Part shown: piece after piece, positions 59,501-64,000 of the stretch
Layout: every line of letters starts with the position of its first letter
Numbering within the stretch: position 1 is the stretch's first letter
DNA from: Bombyx mori
Lineage: Eukaryota; Arthropoda; Insecta; Lepidoptera; Bombycidae
Reading direction: 5' to 3'
Assembly (NCBI RefSeq): GCF_030269925.1
Contig: NC_085123.1
Coordinates: 744,001 to 808,000, forward strand
DNA length: 64,000 nucleotides
The notes under the pieces: generated by a model
The model's database searches: none
What the model was told of the DNA's origin: nothing
The model's input: the letters and a program-made list of their open reading frames with translations, nothing else
Made by a program: the position numbers and the translations under genes

Positions 59501-60216
59501 GCGCGCAACCGCGAGCTGCGCAGGGAGGCCAGAGGTACCGACCCTCACAGAGATCGAGAGGCGATCTGTAGGCAGCGGCTTGGCTCTGCCCCTGGCATTG
59601 CTGAAGTCCATGGGCGACGATAACCACTCACCATTAGGTGTTCCGTATGCTCGTCTGCAAGGGCAATAAAAAAAAAGGCGAACTCCCGAGTTACTGTTTA
59701 AACATTTATCTCATCATCATCATCATCATTCTCCTGCCCTTCTGACAGTCACCTGGAGTCGGCCCAACATATTTTCTCCTTCCATACTCTATCATATACT
59801 ATTTCTTCGCTCACTCTCTTACACATATCGACTTTCACGTAATCCATCCATTTCCTCTTAGGTTTCCTCTTTCTCAATATCCTCATTCACAGTTAACTTT
59901 CTTACCAACCTTATTTTCATTTCGTCTCATCACATGTCCATACAATCCCAAACGCGCACTTCTCAACTTCTCTGTCACACGTGCCACTTTCAGACATCGT
60001 CTAACATTTAAACATTTATGAATGCGATTGAAAAGTATGAAACGTATCGAACACTGTGATGATTGCGTGATGCATGTGGCATGTGGGTGCAGCCGCGTGC
60101 CGCGTGTCCCGGCTGGAGACGCAGGCCTTCCACTCGCGCTGCCCGCTGCCGCCCGCCGTGGTGCTCTTCCACCCCTACGACCAGCATCTGGCCGTCGCCT
60201 CCAAGGATAACTTCGG
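44555..60216 (+). CDS. RPTOR: Raptor, mTORC1 scaffold; 3' exons outside window
   Basis: Nineteen exons join in frame: 44555-44737, 45325-45427, 45821-45942, 50543-50662, 51410-51556, 51956-52182, 53530-53712, 54063-54262, 54532-54773, 54964-55038, 55280-55360, 55459-55635, 56289-56451, 56676-56754, 57101-57323, 57837-57942, 58337-58456, 59367-59534 and 60093-60216. They give 947 residues plus two bases. The raptor N-terminal conserved, caspase-like domain is clear ([28 protein letters not shown] with His160, VYDCSNAG with Cys203, [17 protein letters not shown]). HEAT-like repeats follow ([27 protein letters not shown]). The WD40 propeller starts in the last exon seen ([19 protein letters not shown]); the rest is off-window. 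Raptor recruits substrates to mTORC1 at the lysosome. Odd points are very GC-rich later exons, a Gly/Ala run at about 716-725 and two acceptors without a pyrimidine tract. Confidence 0.96.
46074..46215 (-). repeat. Bm1-type SINE, 3' part
   Basis: A T run, ATGTGGACGAGCTCACAGGC, to GGTCTCAGTATAGTTAC. It lies in raptor intron 3. A local duplication (GGTCTCAGTATAGTTACTAA) follows at 46232. Confidence 0.8.
47500..47716 (+). repeat. Bm1 tRNA-like head and linker
   Basis: GTTGTGGCTTAAAGGATAAG (A box side), CCGGTGTTCAAATC (B box side) and linker TACCATCGTGTAATAAAAAT. The body is missing. It lies in raptor intron 3. Confidence 0.72.
48385..48634 (+). repeat. Bm1-type SINE body
   Basis: ACTGGTGGTAGGATCACTTG to CCACCCAGCAAAGCAATAAA, in raptor intron 3. 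Confidence 0.86.
48834..49076 (-). repeat. Bm1-type SINE body
   Basis: A T-rich start, GGACGAGCTCACAGCCCACC, to CGTGCGGACCCACAAGAGGT, in raptor intron 3, facing the copy at 48385. Confidence 0.86.
49526..49648. mobile_element. MITE, short copy
   Basis: AGTGTGTTTAGTGCGAG at 49526 pairs with CTCGCCCTAAACACACT ending at 49648. The AAAAGTTAACTCAAATTTG arm is kept, but the centre is different and short. At 123 bases it is the most compact of the three copies. It lies in the long raptor intron 3. Confidence 0.7.
50125..50404 (+). repeat. Jockey LINE 3' end with internal triplication
   Basis: The 3' block lies in a raptor intron. Its core, AGTTCAATGAGTTTCTCGGC with GGATCTTCTTAGTAGGTC, is present three times in tandem at about 50140-50254 before the usual CAGCGAAGCACTTC and A-tailed end. 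Confidence 0.75.
50695..50819 (+). repeat. Short A-tailed repeat, family C
   Basis: TAGGCAGCGGCTTGGCTCTG, CATGGGCGACGGTAACCACT and GCAAGGGCAATAAAAAAAA, in raptor intron 4. Confidence 0.78.
50945..51162 (+). repeat. Bm1-type SINE body with internal deletion
   Basis: TTACTGGTGGTAGAAAGTCT to CCACCCATATAAGCAATAAA. About 25-40 bases around the GAAGGGTGGGGCAGCC block are missing. It lies in raptor intron 4. Confidence 0.82.
52400..52462 (-). repeat. Bm1 head remnant
   Basis: CACTGGGCGTCTTATCTATT and AGGCCATGTACGCTTC match the tRNA-like head only. Confidence 0.4.
52985..53320. repeat. Imperfect inverted repeat pair in raptor intron 6
   Basis: The left arm (about 53008-53063, GAGTCGACTATTATCAAAGC then CGGCAATGTGACTTTTGGAC) is matched in reverse by 53258-53318 (TGTCCAAATGCACAGATTGC, CACCTTTGATAATAGACGAC). 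The arms are about 55 bases and roughly 80 percent alike by eye. It may be a foldback element or two opposed copies of one repeat. Confidence 0.6.
54384..54466 (-). repeat. Short repeat, family C, decayed
   Basis: GCGAGTATAATACGGCTCAC, TTGATGGTGAGTGGTTACCG and CCAGGCCGTTGTCTA, just before the purine tract in raptor intron 8. Confidence 0.55.
54480..54520. repeat. Purine (GGGA/GA) tract before raptor exon 9
   Basis: An almost pure G/A stretch (GGGAGGGAGGGAGAGG, GAGAGAGAGAG) ends about ten bases before the acceptor GCGCTGCAG of raptor exon 9. It stands where a pyrimidine tract would normally be. Confidence 0.85.
56030..56256 (+). repeat. Bm1-type SINE body
   Basis: TTACTGGTGGTAGTAAGTAC to CCACCCATTTAAGCAATAAA. 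It ends about 30 bases before raptor exon 13. Confidence 0.86.
56515..56597 (+). repeat. Non-LTR tail fragment
   Basis: AATCGATTCAGTAGTTCCGG, ACAAACAAACAAATC and TAATATTAGTATAGATT form the usual end of a dispersed insect LINE. It lies in raptor intron 13. Confidence 0.45.
56788..57033 (-). repeat. Bm1-type SINE body
   Basis: A T run, TTGCTTATCTGGGTGGACGA, to GGCCTACCACCAGG, in raptor intron 14, ending about 65 bases before exon 15. Confidence 0.86.
57549..57668 (+). repeat. Short A-tailed repeat, family C
   Basis: TAGGCAGCGGCATGGCTTTA, GTAACCATTCACCATCAGGT and CAAGGGCTATAAAAAAAT, in raptor intron 15. Confidence 0.72.
57994..58309. mobile_element. Solo LTR
   Basis: The 316-base segment begins TGTTACGCG and ends GGCGTAACA, TG...CA ends with a longer inverted match (TGTTACG / CGTAACA). 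It is flanked on each side by ATAT (57990-57993 and 58310-58313), a four-base duplication. No internal coding part remains. It fits a Ty3/gypsy-type solo LTR left by LTR-LTR recombination, in raptor intron 16. Confidence 0.7.
58488..58736 (-). repeat. Bm1-type SINE body
   Basis: A T run, TTGCTTAGATGGGTGGACGC, to GGTCCTACCACCAGTAA. It lies in raptor intron 17, directly before the CR1-like tail. Confidence 0.88.
58740..59348 (+). mobile_element. CR1/L2-type LINE 3' part in a raptor intron
   Basis: It encodes the C-terminal reading [38 protein letters not shown] and [19 protein letters not shown] up to a stop at 59051-59053. It ends in short TTTTGAA repeats at 59325-59346 rather than poly-A, the habit of CR1/L2-type elements. 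It ends about 20 bases before raptor exon 18. Confidence 0.75.
59570..59680 (+). repeat. Short A-tailed repeat, family C
   Basis: TAGGCAGCGGCTTGGCTCTG to GCAAGGGCAATAAAAAAAAA. It starts about 35 bases after raptor exon 18. Confidence 0.78.
59708..60003 (-). repeat. RTE/BovB-type LINE, RT C-terminal end
   Basis: The reverse copy of the sequence at 22985-23281: ATCATCATC start, CTGGAGTCGGCCCAACAT, CATCCATTTCCTCTTAGG and CTCATCACATGTCCATAC. It lies in the raptor intron before exon 19. Confidence 0.7.
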
Positions 60217-60254
60217 GTACGTAATGTGTCACAACCGTGCTGTGATTACCTTCC

Positions 60255-60556
60255 ATAAAGGTTGGATTATGCAAGAAGGGTACCCGTCGGTCGGGTGTCC
60301 TCGGGGTGGCGCCGCGTGTCTGGTTGTAGTGTTGACCGCGGGAATCCCCCTACTCTGACCGGGTTTGGACCCCGGATGGAGATCGGACATCGGGTCTAAG
60401 AATGTAGGGGAGTCGTTTAGTGGGTAGGGCCCTAAAATTCCTTGGGCCCGCGGTCTGCTCCCAAGACCTTGCAGATCGTCGAGTCCCACATACCCCGCGC
60501 CCCCCCTAGACGCGTGGACCTTGTAGGAGGCTAGGCCCCCAGCCCGAAAAAAAAAT
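60255..60556 (+). repeat. GC-rich LINE tail, family B
   Basis: It ends in CCCCCAGCCCG and an A tail at 60546. The core GGTCTGCTCCCAAGACC and CTTGGGCCCGCGG is shared, reversed, with the copies at 27235 and 6584. It looks like the 3' end of a non-LTR element; the clade is not certain. Confidence 0.6.
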
Positions 60557-60937
60557 AATGCAAGATGTGTCCGTGGGGCTGGTAAATAATGTGAGGGACG
60601 AGGTGGTGACGTGCCGTACTTGTAACTTTATGAAGTGAAAACTTCTGTGGCGCCGTGGTCATTTGTCGATGAAAAGCGACCACACGAATCTGTTCGGTTA
60701 CATATGATTAGATCTGCTTAACTAAATAAATTGAATTTGTCAAAGTACCAGGTTCACATAAACGTAAGGAGTTCTCTTTGAATTTGTTATTTCATTCAGT
60801 ACTGCCAACAGTTACGAACTAAATATCTTAAAATTCATTGAAAGGAGAATGACCAAAAGTCGTCTAACAAAGTTGCATCTTGCAGAATCAAAATAACATT
60901 GAAATAGTTTTGTAATTTTTTACAATCAATTTCCCTT

Positions 60938-61990
60938 TTATTTTTTTTTTATTTTTTTTTGTCAGGAGGAAATCGCCGGACTTCCGCCCTCCACTGGGGA
61001 TGGAGGGCGGGGCATGTCAGAGTCGAACTGACTAAAACCTCCTGTCGCTCAACAACCAACGTCCAAACCTCGCATGAGACAGAACTCATGAAGAGGCAGA
61101 GGGGGGAAAGTGAAGCGTTTAGTGCGGAGCACATCTCTCCCATCACCCTCCCCCTCGGGACGCCGGACCGGCGGTCGTCGGCGCCACGACCACCAGCCCT
61201 CTCGGTCGGCAGGCTATCCGAAGCCCGCCTAGATGGCGCCGGTTAGAGTGAGCTATCCTACGGAATACCCCGCTGGACCAGAACCAGCGTGAGTCGAGGA
61301 TAGCCGGCCTTCCATCACCCGGATGCTCTTGCGTAAAACGCGTGCAGAGCAGCTTGCACGTCGTCTTCTTAGGCCCCCCTCGCCGGTCCCCAGACCGACA
61401 TGTGAGGGGGACCCGAAATATTTAAAGGGCCAGGGCTTGGGCGAGATCCGCCTCCCTGGCCCCCGCTCGACGGCGGCGGGATTGTGCGTCTCTCACGCGC
61501 CCCGCCGCCTCCTTCTGCGAGATGGTGCACTTGCAGAAGTCGAGCATCGCCTTCCACGACTCGTCGTCGCCGAGCATCGATGCCACGACACTCGGCAACG
61601 ACAAGTCGTTTCCTGTTTTTGCGACGAGGACACGGCGCCACCCCTCCCATGCGGGGCAGGCAACGAGCGTGTGCTCCGCCGTGTCCAAGTCGCAACCACA
61701 ATGGTGGCACTCTGCCGTCGGCTCGGCTCCGATCCGGTGCAGGAACTCACCGAAGCAACCATGCCCAGTGAGCACCTGCGTGAGCCGGAAAGTGAGGCGT
61801 CCTCTGTCACGATTCACCCAATCCACAAGGACCGGGCGAATCGCCTCGAGGGTCCTACGACCGGCCGAAGGATCAGCCAGCCGTCTGGACCATGACTCCA
61901 GCACGGACCGCCGAGATTGGGCCCTCCGCGCTCTGACCACACAGGGGCTGGGACGCGCCACGCCCCGGGCACGAAGGTCAGCCCGCTGAA
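60938..61990 (-). mobile_element. R1-clade LINE 3' part, 5'-truncated
   Basis: The minus strand encodes the C-terminus of an R1/TRAS-type reverse transcriptase protein (ILESW-like start, LTFRLTQVLTGHGCFGEFLH, then the zinc-knuckle set CHHCGCDLDTAEHTLVACPA at about 61670-61730). A long GC-rich 3' region and a poly-A tail follow, seen as T runs at 60938-60960. The 5' truncation point is near 61990, beside a palindrome. It lies in the raptor intron after exon 19. Confidence 0.82.
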
Positions 61991-62018
61991 ATTGATTCTG
62001 ATAGTCAGAATCAATTTC
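61988..62018. repeat. Perfect 14-bp inverted repeat
   Basis: GAAATTGATTCTGA, TAG, TCAGAATCAATTTC. It sits at the 5' junction of the truncated R1-type LINE. Confidence 0.85.
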
Positions 62019-62504
62019 ACTACAGAAATGTTTTGCACAGGACGGGAATTATGATTTTAAGATTAATAGTAAATCAACAACATCATTTTCGTATTAAAGT
62101 CGGGACATGACGTTTTGTTCTCTCTATTTAGACAGATTACTCATGCATGAGTTTTTAGACTCAATCATCACAAAAATGATATCAAAATCTTGTCCAGTTA
62201 AATAACTAGGTATATTATATTATATTTTACAACGTATTGAATTATGATTTTATTATTAAGTTAAAATAATTATTTTTTCTGGTTCCGTTTCATCCAGACG
62301 CAACTGTCAAGCTATATGATATTATTGTCGATCGACGTAGACGAGCCGGCGGCTGTGACCCAGCAAGCGGCCATACGTTTTTATGTACCTAAAAGTGTTT
62401 TAAGACGTGTATATGTTTTGTTTATGAACTCTAGAGTCTCTGTAATTCTGTAATCATGCTGATGCTTGAGCCTCTGATAATCAGGAAAAGTCGGCTTAAC
62501 ATTA

Positions 62505-63810
62505 CCTAGTCAGGTCATAAGTATTGTCACACAGTAAAAACTTTTCTTTTAGAATGCTGGCCACAAAAAAGTTCATTGAATTCGAATTTCGAATTGTTCA
62601 TGAAAATAAAAATGTATACTTTTAGAATTTTACTCATTTTTACATATTGAGTGGACGCTTAAAGAAGACCGTGTTGCAGTTATTGCGTTGCATCTTTGCG
62701 GTTACGCGCTAATTCAAATTTTTAACATACTGAAAAATTTGAATATAACCAAAAGATTCGTTTATCGTACCATCAAACTATACAATGAAGACTCTAGTGT
62801 AGATGACAGGTCAAGAAGTGGTTGCCCTCGGTCTGTTAGGACTCCAGCAGTGATAAAAGCTGTGAAGGCGCGAATTCAAAGAAATCCCAAACGTAAGCAG
62901 AAACTGTTGGCCCTTCAGATGGGGTTAAGCAGAACCACGGTGAAAAGGGTGTTAAATGAAGACTTAGGGCTTCGGGCATATCGAAGAAAAACAGGACATC
63001 GTTTGAATGCTCGTCTAATGGACCTGAGACTGAAGAGATGCCGCGCTTTGTTGAAGCGGTACGCGGGAAAAAAATATCGGGAAATTCTTTTTTCGGATGA
63101 AAAAAGTTTTACCGTAGAAGAGAGCTACAACAAACAAAATGATAAGGTGTACCCACACAGTAGTGAAGAAGCGAGCAACCGTATTCCGCGTGTCCAACGA
63201 GGTCATTTTCCATCCTCGCTCATGGTATGGTTGGGAGTTTCTTATTGGGGCTTAACAGAGGTACATTTTTGTGAGAAAGCTGTAAAAATGAATGCAGTTG
63301 TGTATCAAAATACAGTCCTGACGAACCTTGTGGAACCTGTTTCTCATACCATGTTCAATAACAGGCACTGGGTATTCCAACAAGATTCGGCGCCAGCTTA
63401 TAGAGCGAAGAGCACACAAGACTGGCTGGGGCGCGTGAAATCGACTTCATCCGGCACGAAGACTAGCCCTCCTCCAGTCCAGATTTGAATCCGTTAGATT
63501 ACAAGATATGGCAACACTTGGAGGAAAAGGCGTGCTCAAAGCCTCATCCCAATTTGGAGTCACTCAAGACATCGTTGATTAAGGCAGCCGCCGATATTGA
63601 CATGGACCTCGTTCGTGCTGCGATAGACGACTGGCCGCGCAGATTGAAGGCCTGTATTCAAAATCACGGAGGTCATTTTGAATAAACTTTAGTGTTATAA
63701 GAATATATGTTTTGTTAAGTTCATTTTGGTATATGAATGGTTACATAATGAATAAACTTGTTTCAATTATTTTACATTAAACATGTGACAGAATTTATGA
63801 CCTGACTAGG
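62505..63810 (+). mobile_element. Mariner element, DD37D (maT-like), near-complete
   Basis: The 1306-base element is bounded by a 16-base perfect inverted terminal repeat starting CCTAGTCAGG (62505-62520 and 63795-63810). It is flanked by TA on each side (62503-62504 and 63811-63812), the mariner target site. GTCACA follows the repeat at both ends. It carries one broken transposase gene and lies in the raptor intron after the last exon seen. Confidence 0.93.
62652..63685 (+). pseudogene. Mariner DD37D transposase, frameshift and stop
   Basis: The frame opens upstream of 62688 (WTLKEDRVAVIALHL) without a clear ATG. An HTH-type N-terminus (GLSRTTVKRVL) and the DDE core follow: ILFSDEKSF, WVFQQDSAPAY and, after a frame change, NPLDYKIWQHLEEKA ending at 63685. 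Between the second and third catalytic Asp there are 110 bases, one short of 37 codons, so the family spacing is DD37D. A one-base loss lies near 63440. In the resumed frame there is also a TAG where Trp is expected (EDxPSSSPDL). The protein would bind the terminal repeats and transpose the element; this copy cannot make it. Confidence 0.88.
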
Positions 63811-64000
63811 TATTTATAGGTTATGTCCGTTTTGGTCTAATTACTTGAAAACCCGGTTAATTATGGGGAAGCGAACACTTTTATTCGATAATATATAAAG
63901 CGTAGTCTATAATAAATAAAGATTTATTGTGCAACAACATAAGACGGCATTCCATACATATGTGGTCATTGTCCTTTGGAACACAAACCTTTTATTTCCA

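Noticed and set aside
61323..61989. Plus-strand frames of 95-190 codons
   Set aside because: They are mirror frames of the GC-rich R1-type protein encoded on the minus strand.
62290..62395. Next raptor exon (FHPDATVKLYDII reading after a CATCCAG acceptor)
   Set aside because: Raptor exon 19 leaves a two-base overhang; in that phase this segment stops after a few codons. The WD-like look is probably chance.

Overview
The window looks like nuclear DNA of a moth, most likely the silkworm Bombyx mori or a close relative. The genes have introns with GT/AG splice sites and animal-type products. More than twenty copies of a Bm1-type tRNA-derived SINE are scattered through introns and spacers. Jockey, R1, RTE and CR1-type LINE tails, mariner/Tc1 transposons and a MITE family fill much of the rest. 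Nothing bacterial, viral or CRISPR-like was seen.

Five protein genes could be rebuilt exon by exon, and reading frame carries across every junction given. (1) ENGASE, minus strand, 7414 to 1143 and probably off the left edge: cytosolic GH85 endo-beta-N-acetylglucosaminidase. (2) A beta-1,4-N-acetylgalactosaminyltransferase-type GT7 enzyme, plus strand, 9745-13014, complete. It stands head-to-head with ENGASE, so the left end holds a divergent pair of glycan genes. (3) A helicase-less A-family DNA polymerase resembling POLN/POLQ, minus strand, about 31905 to 19013, with its first exon or exons not found. (4) VPS41, plus strand, 35095-38969, complete in two exons. (5) Raptor (RPTOR), plus strand, from 44555, with nineteen exons up to 60216 and the C-terminal WD40 part beyond the right edge.

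Spacers and introns are mobile-element graveyards. A frameshifted IS630/Tc1-type transposon with inverted repeats lies at 13.6-16.1 kb. A mariner fragment lies at 17.9-18.3 kb, and a 17-unit, 16-bp minisatellite at 20.1-20.4 kb. A Jockey-type LINE split by a Bm1 SINE ends about 250 bp before the raptor start codon. A solo LTR (57994-58309) and a CR1-like LINE tail sit in raptor introns. The right end carries an R1-type LINE tail and a nearly intact DD37D mariner (62505-63810) with perfect inverted terminal repeats and TA target sites.

Functionally, ENGASE and the GalNAc-transferase both act on N-glycans, in the cytosol and the Golgi respectively. VPS41 (HOPS tethering) and raptor (mTORC1 scaffold) both act at late endosomes or lysosomes. 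The polymerase is a candidate for DNA damage tolerance or repair. No novel multigene defence-type system was found. The most unusual items are the POLN-like polymerase in an insect, the shared 3' tail of two SINE families, the MITE family at different stages of decay, and the higher-order minisatellite.
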